A stretch of 33,878 nt of DNA from a virus: IMG/VR virus record IMGVR_UViG_3300027963_000022, positions 1 through 33,878 of that record; one strand, given 5' to 3'. Position numbers and translations under genes: made by a program. Below the pieces are notes generated by a model. It was given only the letters and a program-made list of their open reading frames with translations. It ran no database searches and had not been told where the DNA came from. Within the stretch, counting starts at the first letter, position 1; every line of letters starts with the position of its first letter. Below, in pieces: positions 17,194-24,223 of this stretch.

Positions 17194-18543
17194 TTATATC
17201 CTGCGATTAATTATTTTTGGAGTTTCTTTCCACATTTCATTCAGGGTTACTTCAGTTTGCCCGACATGAATGCCTTTAGGTCTTGAATCTTTGAGGATAG
17301 GGCTATCTTCGTCTTTCCATACAATGCTGAGATAGCGCATTGCATCGCTTGAATGGCTTGTCCAATCGTGTTTCGGGCGATCCCTAAATACTTTTTTATC
17401 ATCATCCCATTCCCGTTGATATTGTCGTAAACATTCAATCAAATCTTCACACTTATTATCAAACCAAGCACGGGTTAATGCAAGCCTTGTTGCTTGAATT
17501 CCATCCTGTAATGACAGATTTGGAACAATTTTTAGGTGTTTTAAGTCAATTTTTGCAGCAATTTGCTCAATTATACTCTTTCCACCACTTGCTAGTGTTT
17601 TGGCTCTAGCGTCATGAGGTAGGTAATGATAGCCATATTTATACCCATATTCTTCTTCTTTTTGAATTATCAGACCTGTATAAAACGGCACGGCTTGACC
17701 GTTAGAAGAATGGTGATCAAGTATTCGTATCTCGCCATATACCACTTGAAACCAAATAATTGAAGTGGAATCATTAAATCCTAAGTCCCAGGCAGTATGA
17801 CAGGGGAACATTGGGTCATAGTCAATGGTGGTAATGCGCTCTAAGTCCGTGATTCTACGCATTTCTTGACCGTAGTACGCTCCTATGATGGCAGCTTCAA
17901 ACGAACATAAGAACTCTTGTTCATATTGGTTATCTGACATAGTAGCCTGTGCATCCAGTAATTCAGCTTCAGGCAACAAGCCTGATTGGTCTGCTCTTAG
18001 GGTCTTTACATACCAATTAGGGCTTTTTTGGGCTTCGTTGTATATCTCGTAGAAAGCATTGTGGCCCTTTGGCGTACCAATAAAGGTAGCCCAGCCCTGT
18101 CTGTCTGTAAGTAATGGTCTAACAATCTCGCCCCATAACCTAGGTTTCATGTCGGCATACTCATCTAGCACTACGCCATCTAGGTATAAACCCCGTAAGG
18201 CATCAGGATTATCAGCACCAAATAAGCGTATCTTTGCACCATTGACTAATTCTACCCATAGCTCAGATTGATTGGCCTTAACGATAGCTGGTTCTGCAAA
18301 CTTTAAAAGATAGTCCCAGGCAATGTTTTTAGCCTGTGCATAGTACGGCGCAATGTAAGCGTAACGGGCATCAGGCTTGTTCTCTGTGACTGCCCTACGG
18401 ATTGTGTCGCAGATAGTAGCACAAGTCTTTCCTGCTCTACGGTGACAGACTAAAACTGCCCAGCGTTGATCCCGTCTATGGAAGTCTAAGAAAGCATCCC
18501 TAGCTTTATACGGGTATTCGTACCGCTTTACTAATTCTTTCAA
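17194..18543 (-). CDS. terL: Terminase large subunit
   Basis: This 449-aa packaging motor and nuclease has a Walker A-like motif CHRRAGKT at residues 33-40 and Walker B GVVLDEYADM with the Asp-Glu at 127-128. A coupling-motif-like IGTPKG is at 155-160. The RNase H-fold nuclease has AWDLGFNDST (Asp253, Asp258), LPHDA (Asp311) and SHSSDAMRYL (Asp400). All expected acidic residues are present, so it should be active. It overlaps TerS by 4 nt. It translocates DNA into the procapsid through the portal. Which packaging mode it uses cannot be read from the protein alone. Confidence 0.96.
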   Translation of the reverse strand: MKELVKRYEYPYKARDAFLDFHRRDQRWAVLVCHRRAGKTCATICDTIRRAVTENKPDARYAYIAPYYAQAKNIAWDYLLKFAEPAIVKANQSELWVELVNGAKIRLFGADNPDALRGLYLDGVVLDEYADMKPRLWGEIVRPLLTDRQGWATFIGTPKGHNAFYEIYNEAQKSPNWYVKTLRADQSGLLPEAELLDAQATMSDNQYEQEFLCSFEAAIIGAYYGQEMRRITDLERITTIDYDPMFPCHTAWDLGFNDSTSIIWFQVVYGEIRILDHHSSNGQAVPFYTGLIIQKEEEYGYKYGYHYLPHDARAKTLASGGKSIIEQIAAKIDLKHLKIVPNLSLQDGIQATRLALTRAWFDNKCEDLIECLRQYQREWDDDKKVFRDRPKHDWTSHSSDAMRYLSIVWKDEDSPILKDSRPKGIHVGQTEVTLNEMWKETPKIINRRI

Positions 18544-18833
18544 TCTAAGAACTTGTGTTCGTGAATGACTTTAACTGGTTGGTTTTGATCGCCAGCGTGT
18601 TCAGTTCTAGCTAATTTGGGTACATGGTACTCAGCTACCTGCATGAAGCAATCAAATGCTACTTTAGGGCCAAGCTTTTCATTCATAGCGATCTCGTCAA
18701 GCCATTGCTGAAGTTTGTCTGCGTTACCGTCTACGAACTTAGCGATCGCCTCTCTAGCGAGTGCTGTGGACTTATTAGGGCTACCAGCAGGTCTACCAGC
18801 ACCCTTAATATTTTTTGATTGTTTATTTTCCAT
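18540..18833 (-). CDS. terS: Terminase small subunit
   Basis: This 97-aa protein has a basic N-terminus GAGRPAGSPNKST, a short helix ALAREAIAKFVD, and then LQQWLDEIAMNEKLGPKVAFDCFMQVAEYHVPKLAR across several blocks, as in short phage TerS proteins. It recognises phage DNA and loads TerL. It overlaps terL by 4 nt (ATGA). It is the first gene of the packaging operon, with a perfect TATAAT 33-38 nt upstream of its start and an operator-like palindrome between the two. Confidence 0.85.
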   Translation of the reverse strand: MENKQSKNIKGAGRPAGSPNKSTALAREAIAKFVDGNADKLQQWLDEIAMNEKLGPKVAFDCFMQVAEYHVPKLARTEHAGDQNQPVKVIHEHKFLD

Positions 18834-18852
18834 ACCTTACCCAAGTGGTTGA

Positions 18853-18871
18853 TTAAGATAGGTTAATTATA
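18853..18871 (-). promoter_or_regulatory. Putative packaging-operon promoter -10 with operator-like palindrome
   Basis: On the minus strand TATAAT (18871-18866) is a perfect -10. Directly downstream, sharing its last base, is TTAACCTATCTTAA (18866-18853), which differs from the TTAAG-N4-CTTAA operator family at one base. The -35 is poor (TTAGAT, 17 nt upstream), so the promoter may need an activator. The same CTATCTTAA half occurs at the repressor's own promoter (25385-25398). Position and similarity suggest repressor control of the late operon. Confidence 0.45.
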
Positions 18872-18873
18872 GC

Positions 18874-19032
18874 TTATTTTACTTCTTTATCTAAGTCTTT
18901 AAGTTTGTCAGCAATAGCGGCTCTACGCTCTAATCTTTCACGCTGATTCTTTTCTAGTGTTGATTCAGTATGAGGGCGTAGCATTGCATCTTCTTTTTTA
19001 TACTTACGGCTCATAGGGGTAGGGGGGATCAT
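18874..19032 (-). CDS. Small basic phage protein, 52 aa
   Basis: ATG 19032 to TAA 18874 encodes 52 aa: a short Pro-rich start followed by a Lys/Arg/Glu-rich helical segment (ESTLEKNQRERLERRAAI). It follows the 61-aa basic protein by 8 nt on the same strand and fills what would otherwise be an empty gap before terminase. There is no strong ribosome site, so translation is probably coupled. There is no recognisable domain. The perfect -10 ahead of terS begins 3 nt after its stop. Confidence 0.55.
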   Translation of the reverse strand: MIPPTPMSRKYKKEDAMLRPHTESTLEKNQRERLERRAAIADKLKDLDKEVK

Positions 19033-19040
19033 CTTAACCA

Positions 19041-19226
19041 TTACATATCCTTCATTTTTGAGGCAATCATTTCTTTTCTGCTTTGTGGCTTGGCAGTCTT
19101 AGCAGATTCTTTAAAGTCTTTAGCGGTTGGGGCATCTTTACTGCCAACCTTGTTCATTTTCTCGCCTGATCCAGCCTTGATGCGCTCTTGTTTGGCGTGA
19201 ATGTTTGCGTATAGTCCTGGTTTCAT
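19041..19226 (-). CDS. Small basic conserved phage protein (MKPGLYANI type)
   Basis: This 61-aa protein starts MKPGLYANIHAKQERIKAG and is followed by EKMNKVGSKDAPTAKDFKES, a highly basic sequence recurring beside DUF6321-like genes in phages. Start ATG 19226 overlaps the upstream stop (TAATG) and has AGGTGGA about 8 nt upstream, so I prefer it to an in-frame ATG at 19238. Such small Lys-rich proteins may bind DNA or act as packaged accessory proteins. No function is known to me. Confidence 0.75.
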   Translation of the reverse strand: MKPGLYANIHAKQERIKAGSGEKMNKVGSKDAPTAKDFKESAKTAKPQSRKEMIASKMKDM

Positions 19227-19492
19227 TAGCATTTCCACCTTGCTCTAGCTGCTTTTCCTCGTTCCCCATTCCATCCTGCCGATCTTGCACAAAAACTATC
19301 GTGCCTTGGGCCACTAGATTGGGGTGCTTTTAAGTTACTACCGTTCTTGGCATTATATTCTGCTCTGCCTTTAGCCGTCATCCCTGCGCCTTGATCGGTA
19401 GGCAGATAGTTCTTGCCCTTACCTGTCGTAGTCTTTGGTATTTGTTTATCGTGCTTTTCTACTGCCGCACGGATGTCATCTCTGCGGCTCAT
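19226..19492 (-). CDS. DUF6321-like small phage protein
   Basis: This 88-aa basic protein contains the block GAGMTAKGRAEYNAKNGSNL and a C-terminal FCARSAGW...RARWKC with paired cysteines, characteristic of a small phage family (DUF6321-like, from memory). It overlaps the downstream gene by one base and the upstream gene by 4 nt. The three consecutive basic proteins (19671-19041) look like a conserved cassette. The function is unknown. Confidence 0.75.
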   Translation of the reverse strand: MSRRDDIRAAVEKHDKQIPKTTTGKGKNYLPTDQGAGMTAKGRAEYNAKNGSNLKAPQSSGPRHDSFCARSAGWNGERGKAARARWKC

Positions 19493-19671
19493 TTTTCTTC
19501 AATGTACTTACCGTAAGCTTCTTCTAACTTGGCTTTTCTTGCGCCTTTGGCATATTCACGCTCAGTATTTAGGGCAATAGCAAGTGCCTGTTTTTTAGGC
19601 TTACCAGCTTTAACTTCAGCTTTGATGTTCTTGCCGACAGATTCGGCTGATCCTGATTTGTCTAATGGCAT
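19489..19671 (-). CDS. DUF6496-like small phage protein
   Basis: This 60-aa protein has the block MPLDKSGSAESVGKNIKAE followed by GKPKKQALAIAL, a pattern of a small conserved family of phage proteins (DUF6496-like, from memory). It is basic and probably helical. It is part of the cassette with the two genes downstream; the stop overlaps the next ATG by 4 nt. The role is unknown. Confidence 0.75.
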   Translation of the reverse strand: MPLDKSGSAESVGKNIKAEVKAGKPKKQALAIALNTEREYAKGARKAKLEEAYGKYIEEK

Positions 19672-19673
19672 GA

Positions 19674-20033
19674 TTAACTCTTAAATTTAAGTAAATAGAT
19701 GGTTGTGTCAATCTCTTGGGCAATATTGTCAATAAGCTGGCAGATTTCTGTATCGGTTGGCAGGTCTGCCCGTGCTTCTTTTACAAATTTTTGTAGGGAT
19801 TGTAGGTATGCCAGCGGTTCTTTTGGCTGGTGATAGGTAGCAGGAAATTCAGTAATCTGGCCGTAGCAGCCAAAATAGGCTTCAGCAAGGGCATCAGTAT
19901 GCTCAATAATGTTCTCATAGAACTTGCCTAAAGCTTTGTGCTTGGCGTAGGATGGAGTAGCCCAATGGAAAAAGTGAGTATTTGTACCCGAATGTAGCAA
20001 CGTTGCTAAAAATAATGCCATTGATTTATCCAT
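19674..20033 (-). CDS. DUF5856-like helical protein
   Basis: This 119-aa all-helical protein contains HFFHWATPSYAKHKALGKFY near residue 20, then LAEAYFGCYGQI, matching a family found in T4-like and other phages with a Dps/ferritin-like four-helix look (DUF5856-like, from memory). His/Glu residues sit at spacings that could bind metal, but this is not certain. A good ribosome site (AAAGGAG) lies about 7 nt before ATG 20033. The function is unknown; protection or modification of packaged DNA would be speculation. Confidence 0.7.
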   Translation of the reverse strand: MDKSMALFLATLLHSGTNTHFFHWATPSYAKHKALGKFYENIIEHTDALAEAYFGCYGQITEFPATYHQPKEPLAYLQSLQKFVKEARADLPTDTEICQLIDNIAQEIDTTIYLLKFKS

Positions 20034-20055
20034 AAAACGCTCCTTTTAATCTATT

Positions 20056-20340
20056 TTATAACACTTTTCTAGTAATACCTAGCGCTCTAATTGCGGCATC
20101 AACGCTATCTACACGGCTGATTGCCCCACCTTTCCACTTGCCTAGGAAGTCTAATTGATCAGGTGTGAACTTGGCTTTAGCATCCCGTTTGATTTCCATT
20201 AATACTGTTTCACCAGCATATCCAACAAGTAGATCAGGGCAGCCGTGTTTCATTGACGCAAGTGATACCACAGTAGCACCAGCTTGTCTTAATGCCGCCA
20301 CAATCTCTTTATGGTTTGTATCTATTCGTGCGTATGTCAT
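20056..20340 (-). CDS. VRR-NUC-like PD-(D/E)XK endonuclease
   Basis: This 94-aa protein has the VRR-NUC / resolvase-like core: DTNHKEIVAALRQAGATVV, GCPDLLVGYAGETVLMEIKR (PD, then E-I-K, the catalytic PD...ExK), and a C-terminal helix after WKGG. Such small phage nucleases cleave branched DNA or assist packaging. It is the first gene of the minus-strand block leading to terminase, with a perfect TATAAT about 41 nt upstream of its ATG. Confidence 0.82.
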   Translation of the reverse strand: MTYARIDTNHKEIVAALRQAGATVVSLASMKHGCPDLLVGYAGETVLMEIKRDAKAKFTPDQLDFLGKWKGGAISRVDSVDAAIRALGITRKVL

Positions 20341-20381
20341 TGATTTTCAATTAAAATAGATTAGTATTGGCTAACTTTACC

Positions 20382-20387
20382 ATTATA
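20382..20387 (-). promoter_or_regulatory. Putative -10 box for the minus-strand late block
   Basis: TATAAT on the minus strand (20387-20382), with a poor -35 (TTAGGT about 18 nt upstream, inside the start of the divergent gene). It would produce a leader of about 35 nt before ATG 20340. The intergenic space between the two divergent genes is only 57 bp. Confidence 0.35.
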
Positions 20388-20397
20388 AGGGATTGGC

Positions 20398-21357
20398 ATG
20401 AGCAAACCTAAGTGTAGTGACCAAGAGTTTATTGCACTATTTAAAGAACACCGATCTCCCACAACAGTAGCAAGGGCGTTAGGTGTTGATCCTAGAAGTG
20501 TAATGTTAAGAAAAAAAACAATGGAAAAAAAGTACGATATTGTGCTTGAATCCAATAATAATCGTGGCGTTCCTAGGTTTACCATTCCCGAAAACAAGAT
20601 ACGCTGTGAATACGAATTAAAGAACGGCATTGTTATGGTTGGGTCTGATTGCCATTACAACCCTAAATATATATCTACCGCCCATCGTGCTTTTGTACAT
20701 TTTACGAAACAATTAAAGCCTAACATGGTGATTCTTAACGGTGATTTGTTTGATTTTGCACAAATCAGCCAACATAACAGAATAGGTTATCAAGAACACC
20801 CTACAGTTCAACAAGAATTAGAAGAAGTCCAAAATAGGTTAGGCGATATTGAAAAAGTACGCCCTGCTGGGTGTATATTGCATCGCACCATTGGTAATCA
20901 CGATCTTCGTTTTGATGGCAAGCTGTCTAATGTCCTTCCCCAGTATGAAGGCGTAAAAGGTATGTGCCTTGCAGATCATTTGCCAGGCTGGTCATATAGC
21001 TGGTCTGTAATGATAAACAATAATACGATGGTTAAGCACCGTTGGCATAATGGTATTCATGCGGTATATAACAATATTTTAAAGGGCGGCAAATCAATGG
21101 TCACAGGCCACTTGCACTCCTTAAAAGTAACGCCTTGGACTAATTACAGCGGTGACCTGTATGGTGTTGATACTGGAATGATGGCAGCGGTCAAAGATGA
21201 ACAATTTTTATATCATGAGGATTCAAGCGTTAACTGGAGAGCAGGGTTTGCAGTCCTTACATATGTCAATGGTCATTTAATGCCACCCGAACTTGTACAA
21301 GTTATTAATGAAGATGAAGGTTTAGTGTTCTTTAGGGGCGAATTGCATAAGATATGA
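20398..21357 (+). CDS. Metallophosphoesterase with N-terminal helix-turn-helix
   Basis: This 319-aa calcineurin-like phosphoesterase has all metal-binding blocks: SDCH (Asp84, His86), NGDLFD (Asp116), GNHD (Asn167, His168), a histidine pair around 214-217 and GHLH (His238, His240). Residues 8-45 read as a small helix-turn-helix (FIALFKEHRSPTTVARALGV). Phage members act as nucleases or nucleotide phosphodiesterases; the HTH suggests DNA targeting. AAGGGA lies 5 nt before the ATG. It forms a forward two-gene unit with the SprT-like gene, opposite to both flanking blocks. Confidence 0.88.
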   Translation: MSKPKCSDQEFIALFKEHRSPTTVARALGVDPRSVMLRKKTMEKKYDIVLESNNNRGVPRFTIPENKIRCEYELKNGIVMVGSDCHYNPKYISTAHRAFVHFTKQLKPNMVILNGDLFDFAQISQHNRIGYQEHPTVQQELEEVQNRLGDIEKVRPAGCILHRTIGNHDLRFDGKLSNVLPQYEGVKGMCLADHLPGWSYSWSVMINNNTMVKHRWHNGIHAVYNNILKGGKSMVTGHLHSLKVTPWTNYSGDLYGVDTGMMAAVKDEQFLYHEDSSVNWRAGFAVLTYVNGHLMPPELVQVINEDEGLVFFRGELHKI

Positions 21358-21710
21358 GAATTACTCCAGAGGCTGTACGCAATCTTTATTCTAGCCTGGT
21401 AATAACTTATCCTTTTACCAAATGGCCTATGCCATTGCCAGAGCAAATTGATTTTCAAATTTTGCACGATACAGAACTTATGGGATCGTACCTTTTTGAC
21501 AGCGGAGAGGATGATTACGAACACACAATTACTATTTCATCGGCTAGGTGCGCGTTTTTCTCAACACTTCTTTCAACGCTTTGCCACGAAATGATACATT
21601 GCAGTTTTCATAAACAACAAGGCGATAAATGGTTGCAACATGGCAAACCTTTTAGAACTCGTTGCAAACTAGTAGGACAAGAGCTTGGTTTAGATCCCCT
21701 AGAACTATAA
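21354..21710 (+). CDS. SprT-like zinc metalloprotease-fold protein
   Basis: This 118-aa protein has LCHEMIHCSFH (HExxH, His78-Glu79-His82) followed by WLQHGKPF, which matches the SprT-like spacing of HExxH and a downstream HG. Cellular SprT-domain proteases degrade DNA-protein crosslinks; phage members may act on DNA-bound proteins or in lysis. No zinc ribbon follows, so it is a minimal domain. It starts by ATGA overlap with the phosphoesterase. Its 3' end overlaps tail to tail by 6 nt with the 38-aa minus-strand gene. Confidence 0.8.
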   Translation: MRITPEAVRNLYSSLVITYPFTKWPMPLPEQIDFQILHDTELMGSYLFDSGEDDYEHTITISSARCAFFSTLLSTLCHEMIHCSFHKQQGDKWLQHGKPFRTRCKLVGQELGLDPLEL

Positions 21711-21821
21711 ATTTCGATGGTAACGGTATTTTGGGTTAGCCAACATTGATTTAATAAGCTGGTCAATGGTGAACCAATGGGTTTCTCTCATGCCATTGTG
21801 TTTGTATACCGTAAAACTCAT
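21705..21821 (-). CDS. Tiny basic protein, 38 aa
   Basis: ATG 21821 overlaps the TGA of the 47-aa membrane protein (ATGA) and the frame ends at TAG 21707-21705, converging on the SprT-like gene. The product (MSFTVYKHNGMRETHWFTID...) is basic with a short helical C-terminus. There is no independent ribosome site, so translation would be coupled. Coding status rests on the overlap geometry and the absence of any other use for the stretch. Confidence 0.45.
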   Translation of the reverse strand: MSFTVYKHNGMRETHWFTIDQLIKSMLANPKYRYHRNL

Positions 21822-21961
21822 TTAGCCATCAAGTACAAGCCAATGTTACTGAAAGCGTAACCTGTGAAAGTTATTCCCATACCAGTTTGGCCCTTTAAAA
21901 ATTGCATAATGCCAATTCCTAAGTAAATACAGCCAACAAAAGCTATTAACCAGCTACTCAA
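21818..21961 (-). CDS. Small two-helix membrane protein, 47 aa
   Basis: TTG at 21961-21959 with GGAG 7 nt upstream opens a 47-aa frame: MSSWLIAFVGCIYLGIGIMQ (membrane helix 1), a short loop FLKGQTG, then MGITFTGYAFSNIGLYLM (helix 2). Short proteins of this pattern recur in aquatic and Burkholderiales phages, as far as I recall. It overlaps the Ref-like gene by 8 nt. It could be a small holin or antiholin-like protein, or a membrane modulator, but its place in the replication operon argues against a main lysis role. Confidence 0.7.
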   Translation of the reverse strand: MSSWLIAFVGCIYLGIGIMQFLKGQTGMGITFTGYAFSNIGLYLMAK

Positions 21962-22235
21962 TTAGTTTCTCCGTTTGTTCAAGTAGCTCTTCTTCTGTAA
22001 TTTGGTACACGATTTCGAATTGTTTGCGGCCCATTCCGTGAATACTGGTATTTGATCCTCGATGGTGATAGGGACACAAGCCAATGACGGGTGCTGTAGA
22101 GCGAGGGATATTACCTCGTCTAATGTGATGCAGTTCGCAGGGTGTTGGCGTTTCAGCAAGCTGGAGATGCCTACATAATGAGCATCCCAGTTCACTAATT
22201 TTGCGATACTTTTCTTTCTCAAGTTTAGTTGCCAT
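21954..22235 (-). CDS. Ref-like RecA-dependent HNH nuclease
   Basis: This 93-aa protein has CSLC (Cys18, Cys21), CELHHIRRG (His36-His37), GLCPYHHRG (Cys54, His57-His58) and SIHGMGRKQFEIVYQITEEE, the diagnostic blocks of the phage P1 Ref family, an HNH nuclease that cuts in RecA-ssDNA D-loops. It is shorter than P1 Ref because the long basic N-terminal tail is missing. It overlaps the 55-aa gene by 11 nt. It probably works in recombination-dependent replication or DNA processing with host RecA. Confidence 0.85.
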   Translation of the reverse strand: MATKLEKEKYRKISELGCSLCRHLQLAETPTPCELHHIRRGNIPRSTAPVIGLCPYHHRGSNTSIHGMGRKQFEIVYQITEEELLEQTEKLIE

Positions 22236-22392
22236 TGATGTGGTCTACGGTCATCTGCTCTAGCTTTTCTGCTGAATCAGAAATATCAACGCTTAATTCA
22301 AGCATTTGGGTGTAATCCTTGCGGTTTAGGGCATCGTCATACATCTTGCAAAATAGTTTAAGGATTAAGAATTCTTCTGTAAGTTTTAACAT
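22225..22392 (-). CDS. Small acidic helical protein, 55 aa
   Basis: I take ATG 22392, which overlaps the stop of the upstream gene (TAATG), over an in-frame ATG at 22443 that lacks a ribosome site and overlaps by 52 nt. The 55-aa product is helical and acidic (LKLTEEFLILKLFCKMYDDAL, then LELSVDISDSAEKLEQM across blocks). No family is recognised. It sits between two DNA-metabolism genes and could be a small partner protein. Confidence 0.6.
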   Translation of the reverse strand: MLKLTEEFLILKLFCKMYDDALNRKDYTQMLELSVDISDSAEKLEQMTVDHINGN

Positions 22393-22721
22393 TATTTTAA
22401 TATCCGATCCTGGTTGCGGTTTGATACTTCTAAAGTTTGCCATGTAGCGTGTCTAAGTCTAGCAGCCTCTAATTGCCATTTGAGCTTTTCTGCGTTTTCC
22501 GTAGCTGCTCCAATCGCCTTACATAAATCTTGATAATCTTGGCTTCTATAAGCCTCACGCTCCTGCGCCCCGAGAGATTGTTCACTAGTTTGAGCCATTT
22601 TGATTGCTTTGAGCGAACTTTTAAACGCTTCGAGTTGCGCCAATTCACCTTTTGCTTGAGCATATTTACCTGCGTTTTCTAATATAAAGTCGATACATTG
22701 ATTTGGGTCTATCTCTCTCAT
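22392..22721 (-). CDS. Conserved helical phage protein (REIDPNQ type)
   Basis: This 109-aa protein starts MREIDPNQCIDFILENAGKY and ends LEAARLRHATWQTLEVSNRN, a combination found in a widespread family of small phage proteins near replication and recombination genes. It is predicted to be long paired helices (coiled coil) with an AQEREAY block at the centre. ATG 22721 overlaps the upstream TGA (ATGA). The function is unknown. Confidence 0.78.
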   Translation of the reverse strand: MREIDPNQCIDFILENAGKYAQAKGELAQLEAFKSSLKAIKMAQTSEQSLGAQEREAYRSQDYQDLCKAIGAATENAEKLKWQLEAARLRHATWQTLEVSNRNQDRILK

Positions 22722-22867
22722 TTTCCTAATTTCTTTTTTATCAATTGTTTTATGCGTTCTTCTTTTTCAGGGTATTGGGCTAAAAGCTTAACAACCTCTG
22801 GCCATCCTCGTTTTTTAGCAACACCGATATACCACCAAGCAAGATAATTATCAACATTGTTGTTCAT
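22718..22867 (-). CDS. Small basic protein, 49 aa
   Basis: ATG 22867 to TGA 22718 encodes 49 aa: MNNNVDNYLAWWYIGVAKKR, then GWPEVVKLLAQYPEKEERIK, ending Lys-rich. The start lies 17 nt inside the methyltransferase 3' end and the stop forms an ATGA overlap with the next gene, so it fits tightly into the operon. The amphipathic helix and aromatic patch look protein-like. No family is assigned. Confidence 0.65.
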   Translation of the reverse strand: MNNNVDNYLAWWYIGVAKKRGWPEVVKLLAQYPEKEERIKQLIKKKLGK

Positions 22868-23834
22868 ATTGTTCAATTCTTTTCCCGATCCAACGCATTA
22901 CTGGTACTGCCATAGAATTGCCAAGCGCTTTGTATCTTGGACCTCCAGGACAATTTTCTTTAATGTTGGTGTAATTATCAGGAAAACCTTGCAATCTTTC
23001 ACATTCTATTTCTGTAAATCTACGAACCATCATGTTTTGCATAATTTTAGGGCCGCTGTGTGTAGGACCAGCCATATCAGCCGTCATAGTTGCAGTCACA
23101 TTTCCTTGAACAGTTCCATTGTATGTATCTACTGCTATGTAAGTATCAGGTTCTGTGGCAACATTTCCTGGCCTACTCCAACCTGAAGCAGATGAAGTTA
23201 TTGTTGGGGCAACTTTTGTGCAATATTGTTCAAAGCTTGTTCCATTATTAATGGAATTTTTTTGTTCATGCTTTTTAATCGCCTCAATATTCCCTGACAA
23301 GCTTTCGGACTCAAATAATACTTTTGCGGAAGATTCCCAACCTCCAAGACATCCGACAACAAACACTCGTCTGCGTCTTTGTGCGACTCCGAAGTTTTGA
23401 GCGTCAAGCACCCTAAATGCGAACCCATACCCGCATTCTGCCAGCGCCCCAAGGAAGCTACCAAAGTCCCGTCCTCCACCGCTACTGAGGACACCTGGCA
23501 CATTTTCCCATATGCACCACTTGGGTCTAAACTTATCAAGAATTCCAACATAGGTAAGAGCAAGGTTACCTCTTGGGTCTTCAAGTCCTTGGCGTAAACC
23601 TGCAACGCTAAATGATTGGCAGGGAGTTCCTCCGACCAAAAGTCCGATTGAGTCATCTAATTTCCATTCTTTGTATTTAGTCATGTCACCAAAGTTGGTA
23701 ACTTGTGGATAGTGGTGTGCAAGCACTTGGCTAGGAAATTTCTCAATTTCGCTAAACCCTACTGGTTTCCATCCCATGTGATGCCACGCTACTGTGGCGG
23801 CTTCTATGCCAGAACATACAGATAAATAGTTCAA
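22851..23834 (-). CDS. DNA cytosine-5 methyltransferase
   Basis: This 327-aa single-chain C5 methyltransferase has motif I FSEIEKF after VCSGIEAAT (SAM binding), motif IV GGTPCQSFS with catalytic Cys72, motif VI ENV at 110-112, motif VIII QRRRR at 152-156, motif IX ECERLQGFPD and motif X GNSMAVPV. The target recognition region between VIII and IX is about 90 residues, so the enzyme should be active. No cognate restriction gene is nearby, so it is likely an anti-restriction orphan. It overlaps the replication gene by 4 nt. Confidence 0.95.
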   Translation of the reverse strand: MNYLSVCSGIEAATVAWHHMGWKPVGFSEIEKFPSQVLAHHYPQVTNFGDMTKYKEWKLDDSIGLLVGGTPCQSFSVAGLRQGLEDPRGNLALTYVGILDKFRPKWCIWENVPGVLSSGGGRDFGSFLGALAECGYGFAFRVLDAQNFGVAQRRRRVFVVGCLGGWESSAKVLFESESLSGNIEAIKKHEQKNSINNGTSFEQYCTKVAPTITSSASGWSRPGNVATEPDTYIAVDTYNGTVQGNVTATMTADMAGPTHSGPKIMQNMMVRRFTEIECERLQGFPDNYTNIKENCPGGPRYKALGNSMAVPVMRWIGKRIEQYEQQC

Positions 23835-24223
23835 GCTTGCTCCTCTAATTGCTTTATCTTTTGACTAATTCTAGCCCTCCATTGTTGCCAACCCTCACCA
23901 GCGTAAGCAGGGCATTGAACTTCTTGGGCTTTAGCCTTAGTAAGTTCTTCGCTTGAATACCAAGGCAACTCAGGTTTCTTGATCTTTTTAACTTCCATGT
24001 CCAGTTCATCTTCCCAACGACCTTGATTTAACCATGTGGCTGGGTGTGGTATGTAATCTTTTTCTGTTTGCTTTAATTTCCAATACTCAAGATGGTTAGA
24101 AAGCGCATTGTAGGCATCTTCTTGTTCTTGACGGGTTAGCCTATCCCATGATTTCTCAGCCGCCCTACGGCCTTGTTTGCGAGGATATAGGGTATAAAAA
24201 TCATTAAACATGGGTTTGGTCAT
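23831..24223 (-). CDS. Replication protein O C-terminal-like / loader-interacting protein
   Basis: This 130-aa protein begins FNDFYTLYPRKQGRRAAEKSW and carries YIPHPATWLNQGRWEDEL, the conserved C-terminal domain of lambda O-type and other phage replication initiators, where it contacts the helicase loader. The N-terminal DNA-binding winged helix of such proteins is missing here; a separate winged-helix gene exists at 28336-28626. It overlaps the methyltransferase by ATGA. It probably recruits host replication proteins, since no phage helicase or polymerase is present. Confidence 0.8.
   Translation of the reverse strand: MTKPMFNDFYTLYPRKQGRRAAEKSWDRLTRQEQEDAYNALSNHLEYWKLKQTEKDYIPHPATWLNQGRWEDELDMEVKKIKKPELPWYSSEELTKAKAQEVQCPAYAGEGWQQWRARISQKIKQLEEQA

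Noticed and set aside
20366-20390. Plus-strand promoter for the phosphoesterase (TATAAG with weak -35)
   Set aside because: Transcription would start about at the ribosome site, leaving too little leader, and no -35 is recognisable.
21954-22222. Second minus-strand frame of 86 aa overlapping the Ref-like gene
   Set aside because: The alternate frame lacks the conserved zinc and HNH residues, which are all in the 93-aa frame.
23198-23656. 152-aa minus-strand frame inside the methyltransferase gene
   Set aside because: It is a shadow frame; all ten methyltransferase motifs lie in the 327-aa frame.
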